The notes beneath the pieces were generated by a model. The model saw only the letters and a program-made list of their open reading frames with translations, did no database searches and was not told the DNA's origin. 64,000 nt of DNA from Dongshaea marina (lineage in GTDB: Bacteria > Pseudomonadota > Gammaproteobacteria > Enterobacterales > Aeromonadaceae). The stretch lies in contig NZ_CP028897.1 of assembly GCF_003072645.1 (NCBI RefSeq), positions 591,658 to 655,657 on the forward strand, written 5' to 3'. The position numbers and the translations under genes were made by a program. Positions within the stretch are counted from its first letter, which is position 1; the number at the start of each line of letters is the position of its first letter. Positions 19,673 through 28,181 of the stretch are shown one piece after another.

Positions 19673-20085
19673 TTAGTTAGCCATACAGGTAGTGATTTTG
19701 TGCCTGTGGCACAGGTGTCGGGGACGTCCAACAGCGCCCTACTTTTGTATCGTCAAAAGTAGGCAAAATCTCGCTCCGCGCTGTGAGTCCCTCCACAGAG
19801 CTACGCAGCTCGGCATCCTGCCTCTAATATTTAAAAATCAGGTGAGTTCAAAAAACGGGACTTTACTCCCCAGCTAGCGCCAAGGCGAGCCGTAGAGGAT
19901 TTAGGTTATGTGATGAGAGCTTAGTCGTGACAGGGAACTGCCGCCATCTATGGATCATGTTCCACTGGTACACTCCTTGTTCGGCAGGAGTGGCGCTAAG
20001 GAGAGCTTTAATCATCAGGTAAGCTGAGGATATTAGCGAATGTCGGGGCGGGGCCTATGAAGGAGGAGAGTCACTCTCCCCCTTG
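19673..20085. repeat. Composite dispersed-repeat tract
   Basis: Gene-free. In order it has a TGTGCC-type short hairpin in inverse orientation (about 19700-19718), an ACTTT-arm inverted repeat CCTACTTTTG/CAAAAGTAGG (19738-19763), a 65-base segment shared with 53262-53320 in which CTGTG/CACAG replaces CTGCG/CGCAG around AGTCCCTC, a degenerate GGA-hairpin repeat in plus orientation (about 19855-20040), and an AAGGAGGAGAG/CTCTCCCCCTT hairpin (about 20058-20082) that may terminate transcription arriving from the PACE gene. Confidence 0.65.
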
Positions 20086-20090
20086 CGTTA

Positions 20091-20525
20091 TTAGTGCTGA
20101 GGGGCGGCTTCAGATTCCGGAATCGGAAACACCAGATCGTAGCACCAGTTAAAGATGTAGGCGTACACTACATAAAATAGTGCCAGCGCGATATCCATGA
20201 TCAGTGCCTGCAGCAAGCTGACATTGAGCCACCAGGCGGTGATCGGCAGGGCGATAATCAGCATCCCGAGTTCAAAACAGATGGCATGCACCCCACGGAT
20301 CCACATGGTTTTCCTGGTACTCCCACGGGTGAGGAGCATCAGTTTATCGAACCAGAGGTTGTAGAAAAAATTCCAGATCGGAGCAAACAGGGCAAAGCCG
20401 ATCGCCAGGATACCCATGTGGGTACTTTGGACCTTAAATACTGTGGTGCTCAGAGGGATCACCAGGATGAGCCCGATGACTTCAAATAGCAGGACATGGC
20501 GCATGCGATCCCAATAACTTCTCAT
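20091..20525 (-). CDS. PACE-family multidrug efflux transporter, copy 1
   Basis: A 144-residue membrane protein of the bacterial transmembrane pair / proteobacterial antimicrobial compound efflux family, whose founder is AceI of Acinetobacter (chlorhexidine export). It has four predicted helices in two BTP repeats: the first has RMRHVLLFEVIGLILVIPLS with the conserved Glu in helix 1, then APIWNFFYNLWFDKL; the second has RGVHAICFELGMLIIALP and VVYAYIFNWCYD. The closest relative in the window is 21840-22277. The substrate is unknown. Confidence 0.88.
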   Translation of the reverse strand: MRSYWDRMRHVLLFEVIGLILVIPLSTTVFKVQSTHMGILAIGFALFAPIWNFFYNLWFDKLMLLTRGSTRKTMWIRGVHAICFELGMLIIALPITAWWLNVSLLQALIMDIALALFYVVYAYIFNWCYDLVFPIPESEAAPQH

Positions 20526-20966
20526 ACTTTTTCCTCCTGCTTTGCAAACATATCTATCTGAAACCGACAGGGTAATAGAATAATCTGATAGGAGTTAGTT
20601 AGTTACTATCTGAAAAACAGATAGGTATCAGGCTGAACTCGATCTTTTTCTGAATCTGGCGACTTTTGCGATAGTTTCATGAGACAGAAACTGTCGGATT
20701 GGCTTTTCCATAAATCGACCAAAGGATGGGTCTCTTTGTTGAGAAAAAAACTGGGAAGCCTTTATCCATAAGGGATGAGGAGTCAGGTTGCAGTTTGTCA
20801 GTTGGATTTTTTTCGGCCAGCTGTCATCGCACTGTCATATAGATAGCTTAAATTCTCCCTGTTTTTCGTTTGTTGGCGGAATCAATCAGCTGAGGCTCAT
20901 CTGCTGCTGTAGCTATGCTGATCATTTTTATCATTGAAGATAATCTTAAACAGGTAGGTTTAACTC
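20526..20966. promoter_or_regulatory. Divergent control region between PACE copy 1 and the heptad-repeat gene
   Basis: 441 bases without a gene. It contains the CTATCTG palindrome listed separately and other copies of ATCTATCTG and ATCTGATAGG close to the PACE start. The remainder, which includes runs of T and A, presumably holds the promoter of the plus-strand gene, but no convincing -35/-10 pair could be fixed. Confidence 0.4.
20606..20624. promoter_or_regulatory. Candidate operator of PACE copy 1
   Basis: CTATCTG and CAGATAG flank aaaaa, 81 bases upstream of the PACE start. The half-site resembles the arm of the larger palindrome upstream of PACE copy 2, suggesting one shared regulator. 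No regulator gene is nearby. Confidence 0.5.
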
Positions 20967-21788
20967 ATGGCTCAACAGGCAACGGCGTTACAGCAAGACA
21001 GCGACTCATCAACGACTCCTCACCTGAGCGTGGTTTCGAGTCAGGAGAGTGATAATTCAAGCGATAACTCCTCTTCGGCAAACTCTGACTCCCAGGCAAA
21101 CCAACAGCAGGGTGATTCCTCACAGACAAAACAAGACTCGGATAACAAAGGGTGGGAGCTTAAAAAAACCACCCAGAAGTCTGCCAATTTGACGATCAAT
21201 GTCGAGGGGGTCTTTTCGATGCAGGCGCTGGCGGAGATGAAAAGCTTTGCCGGGATCAGCCATACCAATTACCTGGGGGATTACTCCAAGATAGGGATTG
21301 GCCTCAAATGGGAGCTTTATCTGGCCCGGGTGTATAAGCTTTGCGCCATCTCCACGGAAACCAAGGGTTATGAAGTTAAGTTCAGCGCCAAGACTCAAGA
21401 AAATATGCTCAATCTGGGTAAGTTCCTGATGCGCCACAATAAGACGGTTGCCACAGAGCAGGCCATTGTTGGAGCTCAACAAAACGTGGTGGCAGATCAA
21501 ACCGATGTTATCGCCTTGCGGACCCAGAGCAATGCCTCTGAAGTATCTGCTACTGGAAGCCTGGTTGTCCAGAGAGCTTCGATGGTTTCTGATGCTGGTA
21601 GCGAAGTAAGCTCCCGAGGCTCCCTGGTTTCTAATCGAACCAGCTCGGTGGAATCATTTCAATCCTGTGTCAGCCATATTGACAGTGATGTTAGCCAAAG
21701 GGGAACAGTGGTGATCAGCGAGGGGACAAAGGTCGGTAGTTCTGGCACCATAGTGCAATCTTTGGGGGGGGCCTGGCTCATTGATTGA
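20967..21788 (+). CDS. Unrecognised protein with Ser-rich N-terminus and C-terminal 7-residue repeats
   Basis: 273 residues. Residues 1-65 are low complexity (Ser, Asp, Gln, Asn). A central region, about 70-165, is ordered-looking (NLTINVEGVFSMQALAEMK, NYLGDYSKIGIGLKWELYL). From about residue 178 to the end there are about 13 units of seven residues with a hydrophobic residue at position 2 and Gly/Ser/Thr at 6-7, for example EVSSRGS, DVSQRGT, VVISEGT and KVGSSGT. This suggests a beta-solenoid or beta-roll. There is no signal peptide or membrane helix. It stands alone between two PACE genes on the other strand. I do not recognise the family. A distant similarity to beta-helical tail or adhesin repeats is conceivable but unsupported. 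Confidence 0.7.
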   Translation: MAQQATALQQDSDSSTTPHLSVVSSQESDNSSDNSSSANSDSQANQQQGDSSQTKQDSDNKGWELKKTTQKSANLTINVEGVFSMQALAEMKSFAGISHTNYLGDYSKIGIGLKWELYLARVYKLCAISTETKGYEVKFSAKTQENMLNLGKFLMRHNKTVATEQAIVGAQQNVVADQTDVIALRTQSNASEVSATGSLVVQRASMVSDAGSEVSSRGSLVSNRTSSVESFQSCVSHIDSDVSQRGTVVISEGTKVGSSGTIVQSLGGAWLID

Positions 21789-21839
21789 TGGATAGGAAGG
21801 GCTCTTATCACACCCTGCTATAGGATAAGAGCCTGGATA

Positions 21840-22277
21840 TTATTTTGAGGCCAGTGGCTGCTTCTGAGCCGGGAGCGGAAATCCCCAGTCATAGGCCCAG
21901 TTAAAGAGATAGGCATACACCAGGTAAAACAGGGCCATCGCCAGATCCATGGTCAAAGCCTGCCACAGGCCGATGCTAAACCACCAGGCAGTCAGCGGAA
22001 CTGCGACAACCAGCATCACGCCTTCGAAGCCAATGGCATGTAGCACCCGCAAACCGAGAGTTTTTTCCACCGTGCCGCGAGTTTTTAGCATCAGCTTGTC
22101 GAACCGCAGGTTATAGAAAAAATTCCACAGGGGCACGACCAGCATACAAGCCAGTGCCAGGGCACCCATCTTGCTCCCGGAAACATGAAAAAGAGTGCTG
22201 CTCAGAGGGACTATGGCCAGAATGCCACAGATCTCAAACAGCAGTGTATGGCGGATCCGATCCCAGGTTGTTCTCAT
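21840..22277 (-). CDS. PACE-family multidrug efflux transporter, copy 2
   Basis: A 145-residue paralogue of 20091-20525, with the same two BTP repeats (RIRHTLLFEICGILAIVPLS, PLWNFFYNLRFDKLML, RVLHAIGFEGVMLVVAVP, VYAYLFNWAYDWGF) and the conserved helix-1 Glu. The two copies face the same way and bracket the heptad-repeat gene. Its 5' region carries a 12-bp-arm palindrome. Confidence 0.88.
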   Translation of the reverse strand: MRTTWDRIRHTLLFEICGILAIVPLSSTLFHVSGSKMGALALACMLVVPLWNFFYNLRFDKLMLKTRGTVEKTLGLRVLHAIGFEGVMLVVAVPLTAWWFSIGLWQALTMDLAMALFYLVYAYLFNWAYDWGFPLPAQKQPLASK

Positions 22278-22322
22278 GGCGATTGCCTCATTGTTTGGAA
22301 AATCTGAGGCCAGAATAAACGC

Positions 22323-22356
22323 ATAGATAGATACTTTGTAGTCAGTATCTATCTAT
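22323..22356. promoter_or_regulatory. Candidate operator of PACE copy 2
   Basis: ATAGATAGATAC and GTATCTATCTAT form a perfect 12-bp inverted repeat with a ten-base spacer, 46 bases upstream of the PACE start. An overlapping CTAT/ATAG pair follows to about 22367. The size suits a dimeric repressor such as a TetR-type protein; that is inference. Confidence 0.55.
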
Positions 22357-22394
22357 TATTTAGATAGGATCAGGGGTGCCTGCAGCCGCAGAGA

Positions 22395-23351
22395 TTACTG
22401 CTGCTCTTCCACCGAGTAGGGGAGTTCACTTACTCTGAATTCGGAGTTCTCATCATCTTTGATACGGAAGTGGTCTTCATCCGAGATATCCAGGGGCAGG
22501 ATCGCCAGCATCAGGGCTTCCCCTTGATGTTGCCAGTGATTGAGAATCGTCCCTGTGCTACGCCAGCCCGACTCCAGCTTTCTTTCCAGGGTACTCTCCG
22601 GGGTGAGAAGTGAGCCGACGGTGCCAGTTAACAGATAAACCCGGCGCTTATTGGCTCCCCGGTAGCGGGCGCGAGCCACCATCTCCTGACCTGTGTAGCA
22701 GCCTTTTTTAAAGGAGACGCCACCCAGCAGTTGCAGATTGAGTGATTGTGGCAAAAATTGCAGCTGCTGCTCGGCGCCTAAGTGAGCCAACCCGGCCGCA
22801 ATCTCCAGTCCATTCCACAGGCTTTCGTCGAAGGCGTCCGCCTCCAGAGATTTGATCATATCCTGTGCCTGGGCCTTGGGAAGCACAAACAGCTTGCGCT
22901 CAACGGGCTGACTGAAGCTCAGCTCCATTCCCTGTTGATGGAGCTGGCTGCCTTCGGTGGGGAGCTCGGAGTGAAAGCGCCCGGCCAGGTGCGGCCCGGC
23001 AAGTGCCAGCACACTCCACTGGTCACTGGCATCTTCCAGGGTAACCTTAGAAAATACCGCGTACTTTTTCAGTTCGGCCAATAGCTTGTCGAGCAGGCTT
23101 TTTTGGGTGAGCAGCAGTAGCTCCTCACCCAGGTTGAGAACTCTCAGCTCGGCCAGCATCTTGCCTTTGGGATCACAACAGGCTCCCAGCAGTTGCATGC
23201 CGGGCTCGATATTGTTCAGATCACAGGTTAGTTGCCCTTGCAGATAAGTTTGACGATCCGGGCCAGTGGCGCGGATCACCGCATACTGCTGCAGCTCGCA
23301 ATATCCGAAATCCGGCAGCTGCTTCAGCAGTGAGATGTAAGGAGAGGACAT
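22395..23351 (-). CDS. ygfZ: Folate-dependent Fe-S cluster assembly/repair protein YgfZ
   Basis: A protein of the YgfZ/GcvT family that binds tetrahydrofolate and supports iron-sulfur enzymes such as MiaB. The diagnostic motif K-G-C-Y-x-G-Q-E is present as FKKGCYTGQEMVARARYRG near residue 225, and LQGQLTCDLN and CDPKGKMLAELRV are the N-terminal domain signatures. The start is uncertain. ATG 23351 (MSSPYISLLKQ) has a weak GGA upstream and gives about 318 residues; ATG at 23375 or 23384 is also open. Divergent from sdhE, a conserved arrangement in gammaproteobacteria. Confidence 0.88.
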   Translation of the reverse strand: MSSPYISLLKQLPDFGYCELQQYAVIRATGPDRQTYLQGQLTCDLNNIEPGMQLLGACCDPKGKMLAELRVLNLGEELLLLTQKSLLDKLLAELKKYAVFSKVTLEDASDQWSVLALAGPHLAGRFHSELPTEGSQLHQQGMELSFSQPVERKLFVLPKAQAQDMIKSLEADAFDESLWNGLEIAAGLAHLGAEQQLQFLPQSLNLQLLGGVSFKKGCYTGQEMVARARYRGANKRRVYLLTGTVGSLLTPESTLERKLESGWRSTGTILNHWQHQGEALMLAILPLDISDEDHFRIKDDENSEFRVSELPYSVEEQQ

Positions 23352-23459
23352 CAATTTATCCGATTTGTTTAACATAAGGGTCATAGTAAAGATGACGTGG
23401 GGCTTTGTCAGCCGTAAAATCACTGGGGATTGGATTTGTCCTCAACCAAGGGAGGTAAA

Positions 23460-23723
23460 GTGGCAGAGATAATTGAGCATTCTCGTCTGCGTTGGGCGTG
23501 TCGTCGTGGCATGTTGGAGTTGGATGTGATCCTGATGCCTTTTTTTGAGCATGAGTTTGAGTCGCTTTCAGAGCTTCAGCAGCAGCAATTTTCTGAGCTG
23601 TTAACCCATGATGATCCGGATCTGTTTCAGTGGTTTATGAAGCACCAAACACCACAGGAGGCACATTTGGCAGCTATGGTGGAGCTTATTCTTGAACGAA
23701 ACCGGGCTCGCCGTCAGGGTTAA
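23460..23723 (+). CDS. sdhE: FAD assembly factor SdhE
   Basis: An 87-residue small helical protein that promotes covalent flavinylation of succinate dehydrogenase and fumarate reductase. The hallmark RLRWACRRGMLELDVIL, with the R-G-x-x-E-x-D motif, is at residues 8-24. GTG at 23460 with GGGAGG just upstream gives the family length (88 in E. coli); the open frame extends to a TTG at 23430, but that lacks a ribosome binding site. It overlaps ygfX by 32 bases. Confidence 0.93.
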   Translation: MAEIIEHSRLRWACRRGMLELDVILMPFFEHEFESLSELQQQQFSELLTHDDPDLFQWFMKHQTPQEAHLAAMVELILERNRARRQG

Positions 23724-24087
23724 TCCTGCAGCCAAGCAGCTCATGTCCTATATTGCGCTCTATCTGGGAGGCGGGCTGCTGGGCGGGTATTGGCTCTCTG
23801 GCTGGACACTCATTCCCTGGGCTGTGCTGCTTCTATTGGCATTTGCCTGGAGCTGCTATCGCAGAAATAGCTGGCTACTGGAGCTCTATGATGAGGGGGA
23901 GTGCCGGCTCGATGGCCAGCCTCGCCGGCTAACACCTCGCTCCCGGGTCGGCTCCGGTTTTTGTCTGCTGCATTTTGCAGGGCCGGATTCACACTGGCGA
24001 ATCGTCTGGGATGATGCGCTGGCTGAGCCAGCGCAGTTTCGGCAACTGGCCCGCTATGTGCGCGAGCTCAGCCGCCAAAGCCGTTAA
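23692..24087 (+). CDS. ygfX: YgfX (CptA)-family membrane protein
   Basis: 131 residues: a short N-terminal segment, two closely spaced membrane helices (about residues 18-52) with a basic YRRNSW turn after them, and a soluble C-terminal domain. Position after sdhE and topology identify YgfX, described as the CptA toxin of a CptAB pair or as a partner of SdhE; which role applies here is unknown. It starts at TTG inside sdhE so that the conserved [16 protein letters not shown] lead is kept. Convergent with, and 4 bases over, the nadB end. Confidence 0.78.
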   Translation: MNETGLAVRVNPAAKQLMSYIALYLGGGLLGGYWLSGWTLIPWAVLLLLAFAWSCYRRNSWLLELYDEGECRLDGQPRRLTPRSRVGSGFCLLHFAGPDSHWRIVWDDALAEPAQFRQLARYVRELSRQSR

Positions 24088-25687
24088 GGCTCAGGAGTCA
24101 GGATGGTGGGCCCGGAATTCTCAATTTTTTCAGGGTAATCCAGGTTGTAGTGAAGGCCGCGGGATTCCTTACGCTCGATGGCGCAGCGAACCATCAGATC
24201 GGCGACCTGTAGCAGGTTACGCAGCTCCAGCAGGTTATTGGAGACCCTGAAGTGTGAGTAGTACTCCTGAACCTCCTGCTTGAGCAGCTCGATGCGCCGC
24301 TTGGCCCGTTCCAGGCGTTTGTTGGTGCGCACGATTCCCACATAGTCCCACATAAAGAGGCGCAGCTCGTGCCAGTTGTGATGGATCACCACCTCCTCAT
24401 CGGAGTTTTCAACCTGGCTTTCATCCCAGCGCGGTAGCTTGGGAGGCTCACTGGCTGCGGGGAGCTTGGTCAGAATATCCTTGGCCGCCGAATGGGCAAA
24501 TACCACGCACTCCAGCAGCGAGTTTGAAGCCATCCGGTTGGCGCCATGCAGGCCGGTGTAGGTGACCTCTCCGATGGCATACAGGCCGGAGATATCGGTC
24601 TGACCGTGGAGATCGACCATGATCCCGCCACAGGTGTAGTGGGCCGCCGGAACCACGGGGATCGATTGCGTTGTGATATCGATCCCTATCTTGAGACAAC
24701 GCTCATAGATGGTCGGGAAGTGATGCCTGATGAATTCAGGCTCTTTATGACTGATGTCCAGGTACATGCACTCGACACCCAGTCGCTTCATCTCGTAGTC
24801 GATGGCGCGGGCCACTACATCCCGGGGGCCAGCTCGGCACGCTCATCAAAATCTGGCATGAAACGGCTGCCGTCGGGACGCTTAAGGTAAGCCCCTTCAC
24901 CGCGCAGGGCCTCGGTGAGCAGGAAATTTTGATCGGCCTGATGGAACAGGCTGGTGGGGTGAAACTGGTTGAACTCCATATTGGCGACCCGGCACCCGGC
25001 GCGCCATGCCATGGCGATCCCATCCCCCGAGGAGACATCCGGGTTGGATGTGTATTGGTACACCTTGGAGGCTCCCCCGGTGGCCAGGGCAACAAAGCGG
25101 GCGCGAATGGTTTCAACCTGCTCCTTATTGCGGTTCCAGGCATAGGCCCCGAGCACCCGGTTTCCGGGAAGGTTCAATTTGCGGGTGGTGATGAGATCAA
25201 CGGCGTTAAAGCGTTCGAGAAGGGTGATGTTGGGGTGTTCGCGAACCCGCTGCACCAGGGTGTTCTCCACTGCCCTTCCGGTTGCATCGGCGGCGTGGAA
25301 GATTCGGCGGTGGCTGTGGCCTCCCTCCCGGGTCAGGTGATAGGAGCGTTCGCCGTTGGCTTTCTCCTCCTGGTCGAAGGGAACTCCCTGCTCAATCAGC
25401 CACTGGATGCTCTGTTTGGCGCTGGATGCGGTGAACTGGACTACATCCTCCTCACAGATCCCGGCTCCGGCGATGAGTGTATCCTCTACGTGAGACTCTA
25501 CGCTGTCGGTTTCATCGCAGACGGCTGCGATGCCTCCCTGAGCATAGTAGGTTGAGCCTTCGCTGAGAGGTCCTTTACTTAGCACGCAGACACTTGCATC
25601 ATTTGCCAACGAGAGGGCAAGTGATAGTCCCGCGGCTCCACTTCCTATGATGAGTACATCACAAAGGTGTTCAACTTCTTGTTTCAT
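24084..25687 (-). pseudogene. nadB: L-aspartate oxidase, apparent frameshift
   Basis: First enzyme of de novo NAD synthesis: an FAD enzyme oxidising aspartate to iminoaspartate. The N-terminus has the dinucleotide-binding [29 protein letters not shown], the active-site region, is near residue 115; and [10 protein letters not shown] follows. The frame ends after [12 protein letters not shown], and the rest continues in another frame as [17 protein letters not shown]. One extra base in the run of five G at 24824-24828 restores [16 protein letters not shown], as in E. coli NadB. Start MKQEVEH at 25687 is preferred; [10 protein letters not shown] at 25696 is possible. Divergent from rpoE. Confidence 0.9.
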
Positions 25688-25806
25688 AAGTATCATGGCC
25701 TTGGACTTTAAACTGCACTCAATCTTACCGGAACACTCAGATGATGGGCAGTCAGTCGATTAACTTTTATATAATTTGAGCAGATTCAAAAAAATCGAGT
25801 CTATGA

Positions 25807-25836
25807 GCGAACTTTTACAGATAGCAATAGTCATAA
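25807..25836 (+). promoter_or_regulatory. Candidate sigma-E promoter of rpoE
   Basis: CGAACTT at 25808-25814 and TCATAA at 25831-25836, separated by 16 bases, resemble the sigma-E consensus (GGAACTT, N16, TCnnA). Autoregulation by sigma-E is known for rpoE operons. A TATAAT at 25770-25775 may belong to a second, sigma-70 promoter but lacks a good -35. Confidence 0.45.
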
Positions 25837-25900
25837 TTAGTGCGTTCATCATGGGCCATCGTGGCTGATCATTTGATATTGCAGGAGATGAGTGGCTCGA

Positions 25901-26479
25901 ATGAGCGAGCAGATAACAGACCAGAAACTTGTCGAGCGGGCCCAGAATGGGGACAAGAAAGCGTTCGGACTGCTGGTCAAAAAATACCAGTTTAAGGTGT
26001 TGAACCTGATCGGGAGGTATGTAAACAACCAGGGTGACGTTGCCGATGTTGCACAGGAGACCTTTATCAAGGCTTACCGTGCTCTGGCTTCGTTTCGTGG
26101 CGAGAGTGCTTTCTATACCTGGTTGTATCGTATTGCGGTCAATACCGCCAAGAACTATATCGTGGCTCAGGGGCGGCGTCCGCCAGTCACAGATGTAGAG
26201 CTTGACGATACTGGCTACATGGAGAGCCCGGATGCGCTACGTGAGCGGGCAACCCCGGAGAACCTGCTACTCTCAGATGAGATCAAGCAGGTCGTGTTTG
26301 ACACCATAGAATCGCTCCCCGAGGAGTTGCGCATGGCGATCACCCTGCGTGAACTAGAGGGGATGAGTTATGAAGAGATTGCGACTGTCATGGACAGTCC
26401 GGTCGGTACAGTTCGTTCGCGGATCTTCAGAGCCAGAGACGCGATAGATAAAAAGATCCAGCCGCTGTTACAGCGCTGA
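25901..26479 (+). CDS. rpoE: RNA polymerase sigma-E factor
   Basis: 192-residue ECF sigma factor for envelope stress. Region 2 carries QETFIKAYRALASFRGESAFYTWLYRIAVNTAKNY, and region 4 carries LEGMSYEEIATVMDSPVGTVRSRIFRARDAI, both closely matching E. coli RpoE. ATG 25901 gives MSEQITDQKLVERAQNGD, the same N-terminus as in E. coli. An upstream GTG at 25892 lies only four bases from AGGAG. It heads rpoE-rseA-rseB. Confidence 0.96.
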   Translation: MSEQITDQKLVERAQNGDKKAFGLLVKKYQFKVLNLIGRYVNNQGDVADVAQETFIKAYRALASFRGESAFYTWLYRIAVNTAKNYIVAQGRRPPVTDVELDDTGYMESPDALRERATPENLLLSDEIKQVVFDTIESLPEELRMAITLRELEGMSYEEIATVMDSPVGTVRSRIFRARDAIDKKIQPLLQR

Positions 26480-26490
26480 GGGAGATATTC

Positions 26491-27042
26491 ATGTCGGACA
26501 GAGAACAATTATCAGCATTCATCGATGGTGAACTGGATGATGATCGCCTGTTGGATCTGCTAGTCGAGGAGCATGAGAGCTCTGTGACCTGGACTCGCTA
26601 CCAGCTCATCGGTGATACGATGCGAGGTGAGCTTCCCGAGATGGTCTCTTTTGATCTGGCTGATCGGGTCACCGCGGCCCTGGAAGATGAGCCTACTGTG
26701 CTAGCTCCCAAACGCCAGAGTTCTGAAAGATCTGGCAGGGGCAAAGGCTGGGTTGTGCAGTTTAGTAAGCGAGTCGGTCAGTATGCAATTGCAGCGGCCG
26801 TGGCCGGGGTGGTGATTGTTGGAGTGCAGAAATATGGCGACCAGCAGACGCCCAGCTCTCCTGGCTCAGTTCTGAACACTGTTCCCCTGGGGGGAGGTGC
26901 AACACCGGTTAGTGCAAACTTCAATATGGCACCCGCACAGAATGAAGCCCAGATGACGCCGGAGCAGATCCAGCAACAAAGGCAGATGCTCAGCGCTTAT
27001 TTTCAGGACCACTTCCTGCAGGGACGAGTGCTGCACCAGTAG
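26491..27042 (+). CDS. rseA: Anti-sigma-E factor RseA
   Basis: 183 residues. The cytoplasmic sigma-binding domain opens with REQLSAFIDGELDDDRLLDLL, followed by one membrane helix (about residues 99-116, IAAAVAGVVIVGV) and a periplasmic tail rich in Gln and Pro. RseA holds sigma-E at the membrane until DegS and RseP cleave it. It lies 11 bases after rpoE. Confidence 0.93.
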   Translation: MSDREQLSAFIDGELDDDRLLDLLVEEHESSVTWTRYQLIGDTMRGELPEMVSFDLADRVTAALEDEPTVLAPKRQSSERSGRGKGWVVQFSKRVGQYAIAAAVAGVVIVGVQKYGDQQTPSSPGSVLNTVPLGGGATPVSANFNMAPAQNEAQMTPEQIQQQRQMLSAYFQDHFLQGRVLHQ

Positions 27043-27056
27043 CAAAGAGACTTATA

Positions 27057-28070
27057 GTGACCAAGTATTTGATTCCTCTCGTCGGCTGCCTGATTGCGTT
27101 TAGCTTTCAGGCAGCCGCACAAACGCTCAGCCCTCAGCAGTGGCTGACGCGGATGCAGCAAAGCAGCCATGATCTTAACTACCAATTTTCCTACGTTGCT
27201 CTGCATCAGGGACGCAGCGAGCCAATTCGCCTGAGCCATGTTTCATCCAAGGGCAAAGATATGTTTGCCATGGAGTATCTCAATGGTCCGGTGCGTCAAT
27301 ATATTCGACGGGATAACAAGGTCAGCTTTTTTGAGCCGGACCATCAACCCTATACCCTGAATCACACCAAGATGCCGGGCTTGCTGCCAGCCCTGTTTAA
27401 TATGCCTCTGCCTGAGGTATTTGATAGCTACCATGCGCTACTTGCCGGCCAGAGCCGGGTGGTGGGGCGTCAGGCGCAGATCGTGCGGTTGGCTCCCGAG
27501 TCGGCAGATAAATACAGCTATGTGTTGTGGCTTGATCAGGACAATGGTTTGCTGCTGCGGGTCGATGTGCTGACCCCTCAGGGGCAGCTGGTTGGTCAGT
27601 ATCTTGGGGTGACCCTGGATGTGATGCAAAAGCCCACCAAGGCGTTACTGGCGCTGTTTAACCTCAAGCTGCCAAAGACCCTGGAGGCCAGCGATGTCTA
27701 TCAGGCACCCCAACGTAAGCTGGATTGGAGTATCGGCTGGTTGCCTCAGGGGTTCAAGGTTATCTCGCGGGATCGCCACCTGCTGGTGGGAGTCAATCAG
27801 CCGGTGGATTACATGATGGCCTATGATGGTTTGGTGCTGGTCTCTATCTATGTGGCCCCGGTGACAGCCACCACGGCGGAGCAGAAGCAGCTGGTGCGTC
27901 TTGGAAGTACCAACCTCTTTACCTTTGTGAATTCGGAGCGGATGAAAGTGACAGTGGTGGGGCAGATCCCGGCCCAGAGTGCGCTGCATATTGCAGAATC
28001 TGTCCGTTTGAAGCTTCCCTCCAAGACTCAAACCGAGCAACCGGCTCTTTCCGGAGCCGCCAGCTCTTAA
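27057..28070 (+). CDS. rseB: Periplasmic sigma-E regulator RseB (MucB)
   Basis: A 337-residue MucB/RseB protein that binds the periplasmic part of RseA and senses lipopolysaccharide intermediates. The signal peptide runs to about residue 22 (QAAAQT), then QWLTRMQQSSHDLNYQFSYVALHQGR and VSFFEPDHQPYTLNHTKMPGLLPALF mark the LolA-like domain, and the C-terminal domain follows from about 205. Starts at GTG 14 bases after rseA. No rseC gene follows, unlike in many relatives; lepA comes next after 111 bases. Confidence 0.9.
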   Translation: MTKYLIPLVGCLIAFSFQAAAQTLSPQQWLTRMQQSSHDLNYQFSYVALHQGRSEPIRLSHVSSKGKDMFAMEYLNGPVRQYIRRDNKVSFFEPDHQPYTLNHTKMPGLLPALFNMPLPEVFDSYHALLAGQSRVVGRQAQIVRLAPESADKYSYVLWLDQDNGLLLRVDVLTPQGQLVGQYLGVTLDVMQKPTKALLALFNLKLPKTLEASDVYQAPQRKLDWSIGWLPQGFKVISRDRHLLVGVNQPVDYMMAYDGLVLVSIYVAPVTATTAEQKQLVRLGSTNLFTFVNSERMKVTVVGQIPAQSALHIAESVRLKLPSKTQTEQPALSGAASS

Positions 28071-28181
28071 AACCAACGCCTGGTTATTAACTGGTTATTA
28101 ATCAGGCGTAGCAGATCCACGATAAATTCAGTAGAATCACCCCCTCAGACAAGACCAGGCTAGCAACAGTTCAAAACATAC

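Noticed and set aside
25770..25775. TATAAT as a sigma-70 promoter for rpoE or nadB
   Set aside because: No acceptable -35 at 16-18 bases on either strand and no extended -10 TGn.
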